Origin: Gabonibacter massiliensis | GTDB lineage: Bacteria; Bacteroidota; Bacteroidia; Bacteroidales; Marinifilaceae | Length of the DNA stretch: 64,000 nucleotides | Assembly (NCBI GenBank): GCA_001487125.1 | Contig: LN913013.1 | Span: 1,839,110 to 1,903,109 of the forward strand | Direction: 5' to 3' | In this document: positions 1 to 8,523 of the stretch, in pieces | Layout: every line of letters starts with the position of its first letter | Position numbering within the stretch: position 1 is the stretch's first letter | Made by a program: the position numbers and the translations under genes | The notes under the pieces: model-generated | What the model saw: only the letters and a program-made list of their open reading frames with translations | Told to the model about the DNA's origin: nothing | Database searches by the model: none

Positions 1-138
1 AACCACACATATCGTCGTATCCTCATCGACTAATCGTACCTCGGAAGCCCGCACTTCCGATACATGGCCGACAAACAGCATCATTCCTAAAACTATTCCC
101 GTCTTAGCTAAATTGTAATACATTTTCAAATGATTCAT
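1..138 (-). CDS. N-terminal part of an exported protein, cut by the window edge
   Basis: Reading on the minus strand from an ATG at 138 gives 46 codons without a stop before the window ends. The first 31 residues look like a signal peptide: an N-terminal stretch with Lys residues, a hydrophobic core (GIVLGMMLFVG) and a possible cleavage after VRA-S. The next residues are acidic (VRLVDEDTT). Too little is present to assign a family. The dps terminator lies between this gene and dps, so it is probably transcribed separately. Confidence 0.6.
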   Translation of the reverse strand, partial: MNHLKMYYNLAKTGIVLGMMLFVGHVSEVRASEVRLVDEDTTICVV

Positions 139-262
139 AGTTGTTCGTTTATTTGAAATTCTTTTTATAAAAATCAGGTAAACTTACAATTTATATCACA
201 AAATTGCTAATTGTCCCCTATAAATTTAGGTCTTTTATACATTTTTCCTCCCCTACAAAAAA

Positions 263-290
263 TAACCGCCCTATTTACATCGGGCGGTCA
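263..290 (-). terminator. Intrinsic terminator of dps
   Basis: ACCGCCC (265-271) pairs with GGGCGGT (282-288) around a 10-nt loop. Read on the minus strand, the stem is followed by a T-rich run (TTATTTTTTG), as expected for a rho-independent terminator just past the dps stop. Confidence 0.8.
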
Positions 291-311
291 TTACTCAAAT
301 TCAAAACTTAA

Positions 312-791
312 CTATTCATTTAAATATGCACGAAGCATCCATAAAGTCTTTTCTTGCTCGGAAATATAAGGATTGATCATATCCTGAGTCCCATCGTCTC
401 CCGCCTCGGCAGCCAAAGCCATAATCTGGTGTTCTTTCTTCAGAAGAATCAACAAATTTTTAACGATATCCTCTATACAAACATTCGGATCACTCACCCC
501 GACAACCTCCTTTATATCCGATTTTTTCATATAATCGGAATAAGCATGAAGCGGAGTTTCTCCCAAGGCAAGAATACGTTCTGCTATTTCATCCGCTTTA
601 TCCATCGCATCTCGATAATACTCTTCAAATTTCGCGTGTAAACCGAAAAACAACTTACCTTTGATATTCCAATGGAAACCTCTTAAATTTTGATAGAATA
701 TTTGGTAATTAGCCAAAAGGTCATTCAACTGATTTACGATTTCTTTTGATTTTTGTGCGTCCAATCCGATAAAATTCGTCTTCATATTCAT
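312..791 (-). CDS. dps: Dps family DNA-binding ferritin-like protein
   Basis: The 159-residue product has the length and four-helix pattern of Dps mini-ferritins, which form dodecamers, oxidise Fe(II) with peroxide and protect DNA during oxidative or starvation stress. The ferroxidase ligands are visible with family spacing: His40 in GFHW, His52, Asp67 and Glu71. The N-terminus is short with few basic residues, so DNA binding cannot be assumed. The ATG at 791 is preceded by a good Bacteroidota promoter, and a terminator follows, so this is a single-gene unit. In Bacteroidales dps is commonly under peroxide control; no OxyR site was identified here. Confidence 0.95.
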   Translation of the reverse strand: MNMKTNFIGLDAQKSKEIVNQLNDLLANYQIFYQNLRGFHWNIKGKLFFGLHAKFEEYYRDAMDKADEIAERILALGETPLHAYSDYMKKSDIKEVVGVSDPNVCIEDIVKNLLILLKKEHQIMALAAEAGDDGTQDMINPYISEQEKTLWMLRAYLNE

Positions 792-832
792 TTATTTTTA
801 ATTTGTTTATACTCTTGTTATTTTTTCTGTTA

Positions 833-864
833 CAAATGTAAGTCGCTTATTCACATAAATCAAA
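833..864 (-). promoter_or_regulatory. Promoter of dps (TTTG-N20-TACATTTG)
   Basis: On the minus strand TTTG (864-861) is followed after 20 nt by TACATTTG (840-833). This matches the Bacteroidota housekeeping consensus TTTG-N19-21-TAnnTTTG. It lies about 40 nt before the dps start codon. Confidence 0.8.
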
Positions 865-1114
865 TCAATTACATCTACATAAATATATACAACATTTATA
901 AACATTGATATTCAAACAATTATATTTACATTTTATAAAAATCAAACTATATTTTTTACGTTTCCAATAGAAAATTAGTTATATCCACACGATCTTATAT
1001 TTCATTCTTTATATCTGTTCTCTTCCGTTTACCCATAAAAAACAAAAACCACATGTAAAACGTACCTTTACGCGAAAGATCTAATTACATTTTCAAAAAA
1101 AAATCCTTCAATCA
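865..1114. other. Non-coding AT-rich spacer between dps and tRNA-Val
   Basis: Very AT-rich sequence between two divergent promoters. I see no convincing ORF, RNA gene or long inverted repeat in it. Confidence 0.5.
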
Positions 1115-1145
1115 TTTGGAGAATCCGGAATTTGCTGTACATTTG
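1115..1145 (+). promoter_or_regulatory. Promoter of tRNA-Val (TTTG-N19-TACATTTG)
   Basis: TTTG at 1115-1118 and TACATTTG at 1138-1145 are separated by 19 nt, an exact fit to the Bacteroidota consensus. It lies 24 nt before the first base of the tRNA. Confidence 0.85.
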
Positions 1146-1169
1146 TACCCGCAATCGAATAGGTCGCAC

Positions 1170-1244
1170 GGGCGCTTAGCTCAGTTGGTTCAGAGCATCT
1201 GGTTTACACCCAGAGGGTCGGGGGTTCGACTCCCTCAGCGCCCA
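1170..1244 (+). tRNA. tRNA-Val (anticodon UAC)
   Basis: Cloverleaf: acceptor GGGCGCT (1170-1176) pairs with AGCGCCC (1237-1243), with discriminator A at 1244. The D-arm is of the TAGCTCAGTTGG type. The anticodon stem TCTGG/CCAGA encloses the loop TTTACAC, giving anticodon TAC (valine). The T-loop is TTCGACT. The 3' CCA is not encoded (ACA follows), so it would be added after transcription. Confidence 0.97.
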
Positions 1245-1248
1245 CAGA

Positions 1249-1274
1249 AAGAGGTTCAAAAGAGCCTCTTTTTT
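1249..1274 (+). terminator. Intrinsic terminator after tRNA-Val
   Basis: AAGAGGTTC (1249-1257) pairs with GAGCCTCTT (1262-1270), including one G-T pair, around an AAAA loop. The stem runs into a T-rich tract. Confidence 0.85.
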
Positions 1275-1537
1275 ATTTCCACAAAAATTTCTCATAACAT
1301 AAAAGGTTCGAACGAAGGGAAAGCGGGTTCGTAACGCATTGACGACGAGCAAAGCGAGTCGTCATCCTTCAGCGCCGATAGTGTCCCAAAAGCGTGTATT
1401 TCTTTATAATCAACCAACCATAAATCATTTTAATCACAGAATCCCTTTATCTCCCCAATCACTAAATCCGCAATTAAAAATAATCAACTTCACCCGTTCC
1501 TTCTGTGCTATTTCATACATATCACATAGCTATATTA
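1275..1537. other. Non-coding region downstream of tRNA-Val with an imperfect hairpin
   Basis: An imperfect hairpin sits at about 1340-1362: GACGAC pairs with GTCGTC, with an inner GC/GC pair around AAA. Just after it, TTCAGCGCC resembles the last bases of the tRNA (CTCAGCGCCC). This could be an old tRNA-end duplication, but the match is too short to call. No gene recognised. Confidence 0.35.
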
Positions 1538-1984
1538 CTAAAGTTTTTTCCATTTCGCGGTATCTCCCGCTTCAGTTTTATTCACGACAGAATAGTGATT
1601 TAATTTGTTTCTAACAATTACTTTATCGCCTTTTTCCAGTAATTTATTCCAGTAATCCCATTTAGAAACAAAATGATTAAACAAGTTCTCGGAAACATTT
1701 AGTTCCCTTCCGTTCTTCATAGATGATTCAAAACGATTATTATTTATCAACACATTTTGTTCCATACGTTTTAATGCACGTGTATACACATCCTTATTTC
1801 CCCATAAAATTTTGGCATCATTCAAATTTCCTTCAATTTCGAGATAGGCTGAATCCGCATACCTTATAGCATACGATGATTCTTCCATTTGCTCGAAATT
1901 TTCATTTTGTTGGCAGGCCCTCATAAACACGGTTATACAACAAGAATACAGTATAGCTATAATTAGTAATGCTCTTGGAATCAT
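1538..1984 (-). CDS. Hypothetical small secreted protein or lipoprotein
   Basis: Starting at the ATG at 1984 the product is 148 residues. It begins with a short basic segment (MIPR) and a hydrophobic core ending in Cys residues, so an exported protein or lipoprotein is likely. An in-frame ATG at 2029 would add 15 residues ahead of this signal and is less likely. The mature part is hydrophilic and probably helical, with an acidic first half and a Lys-rich C-terminus. No family recognised. It stands alone on the minus strand between tRNA-Val and a gene-free stretch. Confidence 0.6.
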   Translation of the reverse strand: MIPRALLIIAILYSCCITVFMRACQQNENFEQMEESSYAIRYADSAYLEIEGNLNDAKILWGNKDVYTRALKRMEQNVLINNNRFESSMKNGRELNVSENLFNHFVSKWDYWNKLLEKGDKVIVRNKLNHYSVVNKTEAGDTAKWKKL

Positions 1985-2521
1985 AATTTTAAAAATTAGC
2001 ACAATAATATTTTCGTCAAAAAGAATCATATTATATTGTAAATATATAAAAATATTTTTATATATACTTTATATTAATTAATATTTTTAGAATTGTGACA
2101 AAAATAAAAGATACCAATGTTTAATCATCGACTATTATCATTCAATTCCAACTACATACATCAATAACACATTCATTCACTTGGAGACTTTAATCAGTCA
2201 CCATTCATGCCATTCCACTAACTTTCTAAGAAAACTATAAAATATTTTTGACAAACATCTAAAATTAATACATAATTTGAATACCATGTCTCCGAAAACG
2301 TACTACCACTATACTTACATGAAAATGCGCATAAACCTCAACATGTCCATTATCATCAGTAAAAAAGAGATCCTCTCGAGAATATTAAAACAGAAAGAAT
2401 AAAAACGGCATACTGAAAATCGAGAAGTCAATCACCCAATCGCAAGTTATTCTTTTTAAAAGGGAATCCATTTTTATCATTATTTAAATTCGCGATAAAA
2501 TTTCCATTCGAATCTCATATT
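1985..2521. other. Gene-free AT-rich region
   Basis: More than 500 bases without a convincing gene. The only notable ORF is a 27-codon frame on plus (2319-2402, MKMRIN... ending KQKE) without a clear ribosome-binding site or promoter. It is left unannotated. Most of the stretch is A/T-rich. Confidence 0.5.
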
Positions 2522-2944
2522 CTATTCATGAACCCTACAATCCGCGCACAAACCTTTTAAAACATAATTCACGCTTCGCACGGAAAATCCGTCGGGAATT
2601 TCCACAACGGGCACATGGACGTTCTTAAAACAAAATGTGCGGTGGCATTTCTCACAATAAAAATGGGTATGCAGATCGTCCACTTCACAGGAACAATCGT
2701 TACTGCATACCGCGTATTTCAAAGAACCCGAACCATCGTCCACCGCGTGAATAAGATGATGAGCAAGAAACAAGGTAATCGCCCTGAATATTGTCGATTT
2801 ATCGACCGTATCCAAAGCATTTTCGATATCGAGTAAAGAGACGGCCCGTTGAAACCGCATCATTGTTTTCAGTATCAATATCCGTATGGCAGTGGGCTTT
2901 ATCCCCCTTTGAGCGAACTTATCCAAATAAATCTTGTCATCCAT
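2522..2944 (-). CDS. Fur-family metal-responsive transcriptional regulator
   Basis: From the ATG at 2944 (MDDKIYLDKF) the protein is 140 residues, the usual Fur/Zur/PerR size. The N-terminal half is a winged helix (RGIKPTAIR... KSTIFRAI). The C-terminal half has the HTHFYCEKC segment and two CxxC pairs (CEKC, CADC) that normally hold the structural zinc. The start lies 5 nt after the stop of the metal ATPase, so the two are one operon. A longer in-frame reading into the ATPase gene exists but would be unusual. The partner suggests a Zn/Cd-sensing role, but the sensed metal cannot be read from sequence. It probably binds the palindrome at 4866-4882. Confidence 0.9.
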   Translation of the reverse strand: MDDKIYLDKFAQRGIKPTAIRILILKTMMRFQRAVSLLDIENALDTVDKSTIFRAITLFLAHHLIHAVDDGSGSLKYAVCSNDCSCEVDDLHTHFYCEKCHRTFCFKNVHVPVVEIPDGFSVRSVNYVLKGLCADCRVHE

Positions 2945-2949
2945 AACTC

Positions 2950-4830
2950 TTATTTTATTAATCTCTGTAGCCTTATGGCATTCAATATGGCTAACAAAGC
3001 GACTCCGACATCCGCAAATACGGCCTCCCATAAAGTAGCCAAGCCTCCGGCTCCCAGCAACAACACGATCATTTTCACGCTGAATGCCAAGGTCACGTTT
3101 TGCCAGATCACCCGATGCGTCTGTTTCCCTACTTGTATGGCCATTACGATCTTACTCGGTTGATCCGTTTGAATAACCACGTCTGCCGTCTCTATTGCGG
3201 CATCACTACCTAACCCTCCCATGGCGATACCGACATCGCTTAAAGCTAAAACCGGCGCATCATTCAATCCGTCTCCCACGAAAGCAATCCGATTTTCCTT
3301 ATCTTTCTTCAACTCCTCCATATGTTCTACCTTACCCTCGGGTAATAAATCCCCGTACGCTCTACCGATACCCAAACGTTTTGCTAATTTAGAAACAATT
3401 GCCTGTTTATCGCCGGACAGGATCTGAATATTATGAATTTTTAATTCTTCAAGTCCTTTAACGGCAATCAACGCATCTTCTTTTTCGGCATCAGCCAAAA
3501 GAAGATAACCGATATATCGCTTATCCGCCGCACAAATCACGATGGTTTCCGGAATCTGCCTAATGGCTGACGGAAAAGCGATCCCTTCTTTCACCAGCAA
3601 ACGAGCGTTACCGACCAAAATCTCCTTCCCGGCTATCGACGCCTTTAACCCGTAACCGGCCATCTCCGTCACGTCTTTTACCGGAGAAAACTCCACCTTG
3701 CAGTTCCGTGCGTATTTCACAATAGCCTTGGCTATCGGATGATTGCTGCCTTCCTCCACAGAGGCGATCAAACGAAGCAACTCTCTATCCGAAACGATTC
3801 CGGCATTATCGATAGCTTGCACGTCGAAAACCCCTTGAGTCAACGTTCCCGTTTTATCGAATACTACCGTGTTGATCTTCGTAATGGCATCCAGATAATT
3901 ACCCCCCTTAAAAAGTACTCCTAAACGGGAAGCTGCCCCGATCCCTCCGAAATATCCCAAAGGTATACTGACCACCAAAGCACAAGGACATGAAATCACC
4001 AAAAAGACCAATCCCCGGTATAACCAATCGTTAAACACATACTCGAATCCGGGACGCATCAAAGAGTAGAAAAACGGGATCAAGACAATCGACAATGCCA
4101 AGCCGGTCACGACAGGAGTATAAACACGGGCAAGCCGACGGATCAACAGCTCAGCCGGAGCTTTTCTTTCGGATGCCTCCTGCACCAAAGTCAATATTCG
4201 GGCCAACGCACTCTGGTCATACGCTCGGGTAACCCGTATTTCCACCGTTCTATCGGTGGATATCATTCCGGCCAATACGGTCTCCTCCCTGCGAAAAACC
4301 CGGGGAACGCTTTCTCCGGTTAAAGCCGCCGTGTTGAAAGTGCCTTTTTCGCTCAATAATTCGCCATCCAAGGGAACTCTCTCCCCCGCTCTGATCTCTA
4401 CGATTTCTCCGACTTCCACCTCTTCGGGAGATACTTTCAACCGTTCACCTTCTCTTATTACGGATGCCGTATCGGGCCGGACATCCAATAATGCCTTTAT
4501 ATTATCCCGCGCTCTACCCACGGCATGATCCTGAAACCGTTCGCCAACAGCATAAAACAACATCACCGCTACTCCTTCCGGGTATTCTCCGATATAAAAG
4601 GCTCCGATCGCAGCCAATCCCATTAACATAAACTCGTTGAAAAAGTCTTTTTCACAAATACTCTTCCACGCTTCTCTTAAAACGGGAAACGTAACCGGAA
4701 GAGCCGCAACAAAGAACCATATAAACCGCACATAGGGTTGCCGAAACCACTCTCCACCGAATTCGTCCATTAAAATTCCACCTATCAAAAACAGGAAGGA
4801 AAACAATTCTGCTCTATATTTTTTCATCAT
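2950..4830 (-). CDS. Heavy-metal P1B-type ATPase (Zn/Cd/Pb exporter type)
   Basis: A 626-residue inner-membrane pump that uses ATP to export soft metal ions. Visible motifs: TGES (171-174), the transmembrane metal site CPC (281-283), the phosphorylation motif DKTGTLT (Asp325), the SNHP nucleotide-binding motif, and GDGLNDAP. The Asp in the last membrane segment (FADVGVALL) is typical of the ZntA/CadA (P1B-2) group. There is no N-terminal HMA or His-rich metal-binding domain, so this is a short form. It is first in an operon with the Fur-family regulator. A palindromic operator lies 36-52 nt before the ATG. Confidence 0.93.
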   Translation of the reverse strand: MMKKYRAELFSFLFLIGGILMDEFGGEWFRQPYVRFIWFFVAALPVTFPVLREAWKSICEKDFFNEFMLMGLAAIGAFYIGEYPEGVAVMLFYAVGERFQDHAVGRARDNIKALLDVRPDTASVIREGERLKVSPEEVEVGEIVEIRAGERVPLDGELLSEKGTFNTAALTGESVPRVFRREETVLAGMISTDRTVEIRVTRAYDQSALARILTLVQEASERKAPAELLIRRLARVYTPVVTGLALSIVLIPFFYSLMRPGFEYVFNDWLYRGLVFLVISCPCALVVSIPLGYFGGIGAASRLGVLFKGGNYLDAITKINTVVFDKTGTLTQGVFDVQAIDNAGIVSDRELLRLIASVEEGSNHPIAKAIVKYARNCKVEFSPVKDVTEMAGYGLKASIAGKEILVGNARLLVKEGIAFPSAIRQIPETIVICAADKRYIGYLLLADAEKEDALIAVKGLEELKIHNIQILSGDKQAIVSKLAKRLGIGRAYGDLLPEGKVEHMEELKKDKENRIAFVGDGLNDAPVLALSDVGIAMGGLGSDAAIETADVVIQTDQPSKIVMAIQVGKQTHRVIWQNVTLAFSVKMIVLLLGAGGLATLWEAVFADVGVALLAILNAIRLQRLIK

Positions 4831-4846
4831 CTTATTGTTTTTATGA

Positions 4847-4854
4847 CAAAAATA
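4847..4854 (-). promoter_or_regulatory. Probable -7 element of the metal ATPase promoter
   Basis: On the minus strand this reads TATTTTTG, matching TAnnTTTG, 17 nt before the ATPase ATG. The -33 position falls in the palindrome at 4866-4882. No clean TTTG is found at the ideal spacing. Confidence 0.5.
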
Positions 4855-4865
4855 AGATCAAACCC

Positions 4866-4882
4866 TTGCAACTAAGTTGCAA
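4866..4882 (-). promoter_or_regulatory. Palindromic operator, probably for the Fur-family regulator
   Basis: TTGCAACT-A-AGTTGCAA is a perfect 8-1-8 dyad, the same geometry as Fur/Zur/PerR boxes. It covers the -33 side of the predicted ATPase promoter, where a bound repressor would block transcription. The match between operator type and the regulator encoded in the same operon supports autoregulation. Confidence 0.75.
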
Positions 4883-5038
4883 AATTGCAGAAAGCCATCG
4901 AAACAGGTATTTTTTATCTCAAAGAGAACGTTTCAACTTTCAATACTATATTTAATAATAATAAGGAGGAATTTTGGAAACCTGTTCTCAGGCCGACTCG
5001 TTTCTTTGGTACAAACGCTAACATCAAAATAAACTATC

Positions 5039-5206
5039 ATGGAAAAAGAGAAAAAACAAACCAAAGGAAAAAAGGATCACGAAGAAGACAAACACGCTGT
5101 CAAGAACATTTCGTCAAAACAAGACAAACCTTGGGTAGGAACCTCGCAAATGGAACAAACCCAGTTCGATGAAGAGGAATTCAAGAAAAAGAAAAAAAAG
5201 CAATGA
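5039..5206 (+). CDS. Small highly charged hypothetical protein (55 aa)
   Basis: An ATG at 5039 opens a 55-codon frame ending at TGA 5204-5206. The product is almost entirely charged and polar: a Lys/Glu/Asp/His-rich first third, a central segment with one Trp (KPWVGTS), and a C-terminus that ends in a run of six lysines and Gln. There is no membrane segment and probably little fold. A purine-rich AAGGAGG lies about 75 nt upstream, not at the start. The ordered use of charged codons and the lack of any competing ORF favour a real small gene, but no family is recognised. Confidence 0.55.
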   Translation: MEKEKKQTKGKKDHEEDKHAVKNISSKQDKPWVGTSQMEQTQFDEEEFKKKKKKQ

Positions 5207-5377
5207 GATTTAAATCCATAACGATGGACCGAGAAGAACATGTAAAATACCCTGAAATAAATCTTTTCGGCCCATCTCATTAAAATTTTCTCGATTTTAC
5301 AAATAACTATCATTTGTCGTTTTCGGTGTAACTTTTTTACACTGGAAAACGAATAATTCAACATAATATGAATTTTT

Positions 5378-6706
5378 ATGAAAATATTCCGTCTAATTCT
5401 CCCGTTAATGATCACTTTATGGTATTCGACGTCCAAAGCCGAACCGACTCAAGATCAAATTATTATCATCACCAATGTAAATGTTTGGGATGGGATAGGC
5501 AACTCTTTAAAAAACAATTATCAGGTTTTAATTGTAGGAAACCATATCAAACAAGTAGCCCCGCGTGTTACCATACCTGCCGGCGCTAAAATCATTGACG
5601 GTAAAGGCAATACGCTAATTCCCGGATTATCGGATGCCCATCTTCACCTGATGTTTACCATGCCCATGGATAAAGCCTACAATAACGCCAATTGGGCCTA
5701 TTTGGCTATCAGAGCGACCAAAATGGCAGAACAATTTCTAATGCAGGGATTCACGACGATCAGGGATATGGGTGGTCCCGTACAAGGTCTTAAACAAGCC
5801 ATTGACGAAGGGTTAATTCCCGGACCTCGTATTTATCCGTCAGGAGCGATCATCAGCCAAACCGCCGGACACGGGGATATGCGAAACCCTAACGATATGA
5901 ACCCGCATTGGACAGGAAACAACGCAAACTTTTTCCAACTACAGGGTTGGTCCTATATCGTAGACGGACGCAGTGAAATTCTAAATGCTGTTAGAGAAAA
6001 CTTCCGGCACGGAGCCACTCAAGTCAAAATGATGGCAGGAGGAGGAATTACAAGTAAATCGGACCCCATACATACGATTCAATTCACGCAAGAAGAATTA
6101 GAAGCCGGAGTACAAGCGGCTTCCGATTGGGGTACTTATGTCGGAGTCCACGTCTATACCCCTGCCGCTATCATCCGGGCACTTAATGCCGGGGTAAAAA
6201 GTATCGAACACGGGCAGTTGATCAATGAAGAGGCTATGAAAATGATCAAAGAAAAGGATGCTTTTTTAGTTCCTCAAAGCTATTGGACAATGAGAGATCC
6301 GGCAACTTCTTCGAATCCACAAAAATTTCTCGAAGTACGAAAAGGAGCGGAAAACGAAATGAATCTGGCCAAAAAATACGGTGTTAAAGTTGCTTTCGGA
6401 AGCGATGTATTCGGGAATCTCGGTATCGCACCTCAAAGTATGGCAGAATTCACCAGTAGAGTAAGATGGTATACTCCGGTAGAAGTGTTGAAACAAGCTA
6501 CCTCTCTGAATGCCGAACTATTCGCCTTGTCAGGAAAACTCAATCCTTACCCCGACGGAGAATTGGGAGTTATCAAAGAAGGTGCCTATGCCGATCTGTT
6601 GATATACGAAGGTAACCCCTTGCAAGATATTCAGGTGGTCGTCGATTTTCAAAAGAATCTGAAATTCATTATGAAAGACGGTAAAATCTACAAAAACGAA
6701 TTATAA
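5378..6706 (+). CDS. Secreted amidohydrolase (imidazolonepropionase/prolidase-like)
   Basis: A 442-residue metal-dependent hydrolase of the amidohydrolase superfamily. An N-terminal signal peptide (hydrophobic residues 4-16, cleavage near SKA-E) sends it to the periplasm or beyond. Metal ligands: His88 and His90 in DAHLHL, a likely carboxylated Lys in the VKMMAGGG segment, the later His residues in VHVY and IEHGQ, and Asp in FGSD. The family includes exported prolidases and related amide or lactam hydrolases; the substrate is unknown. It stands alone, with a small dyad GTGTAA-N5-TTACAC at 5326-5342 upstream that could be regulatory. Confidence 0.88.
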   Translation: MKIFRLILPLMITLWYSTSKAEPTQDQIIIITNVNVWDGIGNSLKNNYQVLIVGNHIKQVAPRVTIPAGAKIIDGKGNTLIPGLSDAHLHLMFTMPMDKAYNNANWAYLAIRATKMAEQFLMQGFTTIRDMGGPVQGLKQAIDEGLIPGPRIYPSGAIISQTAGHGDMRNPNDMNPHWTGNNANFFQLQGWSYIVDGRSEILNAVRENFRHGATQVKMMAGGGITSKSDPIHTIQFTQEELEAGVQAASDWGTYVGVHVYTPAAIIRALNAGVKSIEHGQLINEEAMKMIKEKDAFLVPQSYWTMRDPATSSNPQKFLEVRKGAENEMNLAKKYGVKVAFGSDVFGNLGIAPQSMAEFTSRVRWYTPVEVLKQATSLNAELFALSGKLNPYPDGELGVIKEGAYADLLIYEGNPLQDIQVVVDFQKNLKFIMKDGKIYKNEL

Positions 6707-6889
6707 TATTTTTTTCATACAACAAACATAATTTATCGGCCGGGCGGATAAAAATGAGAATAGCAACAGCAAATGACGCAACTACCTGCTGTATTTTCGA
6801 TATTTGTTCATTCATCTCCTCTCGGCCGACTTTTTATTTGCACACTTTAAATAAGGGCCTCTCCCGGGGTAAACTAAAAACAAATTCAT

Positions 6890-6897
6890 TACTTTTG
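6890..6897 (+). promoter_or_regulatory. Probable -7 element (TACTTTTG) before the DUF3089 gene
   Basis: TACTTTTG fits TAnnTTTG and lies 28 nt before the ATG at 6926. The -33 element is not clear. Confidence 0.5.
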
Positions 6898-6925
6898 TCT
6901 CGTTCACGAACCGATTACCCGCTTT

Positions 6926-7936
6926 ATGAAGAAAGACAAACTCTTTTTTATTTTGATTTCATGCATGCTGATGGTTTATGCTTGCCGAACGTCAAACCCG
7001 AAACTACCGGCGCCTCCGAATTATGCCGACACCATCAGTTGGTTTCAACCCGGGAAAATGACTTTCGATAAAAAAACGGATGTTTTTTATATCGCTCCGA
7101 CCTGTATATGGGATTGGAAAAACGATCAGGGAGATACCCTTCACCATATGGATATCAAAAATAAAAAGCAACGCCTCATGTTAACTCCCGCCATTTTGTT
7201 GGGGAAACGGGTTTTTGCCGACAGTTGTAACTTTTTCTCCCCCTATTATCGACAGATTACCATGGAATCGTGGATGAACGGAGAGAGAATTACGAGCCAA
7301 CGTTATCCGATAGCTTTACAAGATATCGAACATGCTTTTGATTACTACCTCAAACACTATAATCAGGGACGTCCTTTTATTCTGGCCGGTCATAGTCAAG
7401 GGGCGAAATCGGTTATCGAGTTACTCAAACACAAATTAAACGCCGCCAATTACCGGCAACTTGTGGCCGCTTATCCGATCGGTTTTTTCATTACAAAAGA
7501 GGAACTGGACCACTATCCCCATCTACGCCCGGCCAAAGACTCCACGGATACGGGTGTAATCGTCTGTTTCAACAGTGTTACGGACACCAATGCCATCGCT
7601 CCATTATTCAAAGATAACAAGGTGTGTATTAATCCTCTCAACTGGAAAACCGATACGACCTATGCTAACCGGTCATTGAACCGGGGAACCGTATTTTTTG
7701 ACAGAAAGGGAAATATCAAATCAGATTCAGCCTGCTTTACCGGAGCGCGTATAGACCCGGTTTATCATCTACTTATTGTTCCGGATATCGATCCCGATCC
7801 CTATTTCATTCCTTCCATTGCCCGTATTTTTCCCAAAGGAAATTTACATGTACAGGAATTAAATCTCTATTTCAAAAATCTTCGAAAAAACGTGATCGAC
7901 AGAATCCACGCTTATCAAAAAACACCTATTCTATAA
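6926..7936 (+). CDS. DUF3089 alpha/beta-hydrolase-like lipoprotein
   Basis: The 336-residue product starts with a lipoprotein signal (hydrophobic core, lipobox VYAC with Cys20), so it is probably anchored in an envelope membrane. The mature part has the DUF3089 layout: an early YIAPTC strand, a helix before the nucleophile, and a nucleophile elbow GHSQG with Ser157, as in alpha/beta hydrolases. A late Asp/His completing the triad is not assigned. An esterase or peptidase-like activity is plausible, but the substrate is unknown. The rnhA start follows 1 nt after its stop, so the two may be cotranscribed. Confidence 0.85.
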   Translation: MKKDKLFFILISCMLMVYACRTSNPKLPAPPNYADTISWFQPGKMTFDKKTDVFYIAPTCIWDWKNDQGDTLHHMDIKNKKQRLMLTPAILLGKRVFADSCNFFSPYYRQITMESWMNGERITSQRYPIALQDIEHAFDYYLKHYNQGRPFILAGHSQGAKSVIELLKHKLNAANYRQLVAAYPIGFFITKEELDHYPHLRPAKDSTDTGVIVCFNSVTDTNAIAPLFKDNKVCINPLNWKTDTTYANRSLNRGTVFFDRKGNIKSDSACFTGARIDPVYHLLIVPDIDPDPYFIPSIARIFPKGNLHVQELNLYFKNLRKNVIDRIHAYQKTPIL

Positions 7937-7937
7937 T

Positions 7938-8423
7938 ATGTCTCGCGATATTACCATTTATACAGACGGAGCAGCAAGCGGCAATCCCGGCCCCGGAGGC
8001 TATGGGGTAGTCCTGATCTCCGGTCCCCACCGGAAGGAGCTATCGGAAGGCTTTCGCCTTACCACCAATAACCGCATGGAATTACTTGCCGTTATCATCG
8101 GGCTGAATGCGCTAAGGTTCGATCATTGTAACGTGACTGTTTATTCGGATTCGAAATACGTAGTCGATGCGGTAGAAAAAGGATGGGTTTTCGGATGGGA
8201 AAAAAAGGGGTTTAAAAACAAGAAAAATCCGGATTTATGGAAAAAATTTTTATCTCTCTACCGAAAACACCAGGTGAAATTTATTTGGATAAAAGGTCAT
8301 GCCAATGTCCCGGAAAACGAGAGATGCGACCAACTCGCCGTTGAAGCTTATAAAAGTACACACCTACAAATAGATGACTATTACGAAGCTATCGGTCGAT
8401 CCGACGAAAATATTTTTAGTTGA
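7938..8423 (+). CDS. rnhA: Ribonuclease HI
   Basis: A 161-residue cytoplasmic nuclease that removes the RNA strand of RNA-DNA hybrids (primers, R-loops). The four carboxylates are present: Asp10 in the DGAASGNPGPGG motif, Glu48, Asp71 in SDSKYV, and Asp131 in ERCDQLA. His121 in KGHAN is also present. The length is normal and it includes the basic handle region (WEKKGFKNKKNP). It follows the DUF3089 gene at once. Confidence 0.96.
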   Translation: MSRDITIYTDGAASGNPGPGGYGVVLISGPHRKELSEGFRLTTNNRMELLAVIIGLNALRFDHCNVTVYSDSKYVVDAVEKGWVFGWEKKGFKNKKNPDLWKKFLSLYRKHQVKFIWIKGHANVPENERCDQLAVEAYKSTHLQIDDYYEAIGRSDENIFS

Positions 8424-8523
8424 AAGACAAAAAAAATTTCGTTTTGTTAATCCAACGATCACATTAAATAATTACTTTCGCGAGAACAAACAAAAGTAAA
8501 TCGTTCATCAAAAAACAATTGGG

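Noticed and set aside
1116-1334. 72-codon frame across tRNA-Val
   Set aside because: It reads through the tRNA and its terminator and has no protein-like character.
2319-2402. 27-codon plus-strand ORF in the gap before the Fur-family gene
   Set aside because: Very short, no ribosome-binding site or promoter element; kept only as a note.
6754-7071. 105-codon frame overlapping the DUF3089 gene start
   Set aside because: Wrong frame over a well-supported lipoprotein gene, with no signal of its own.
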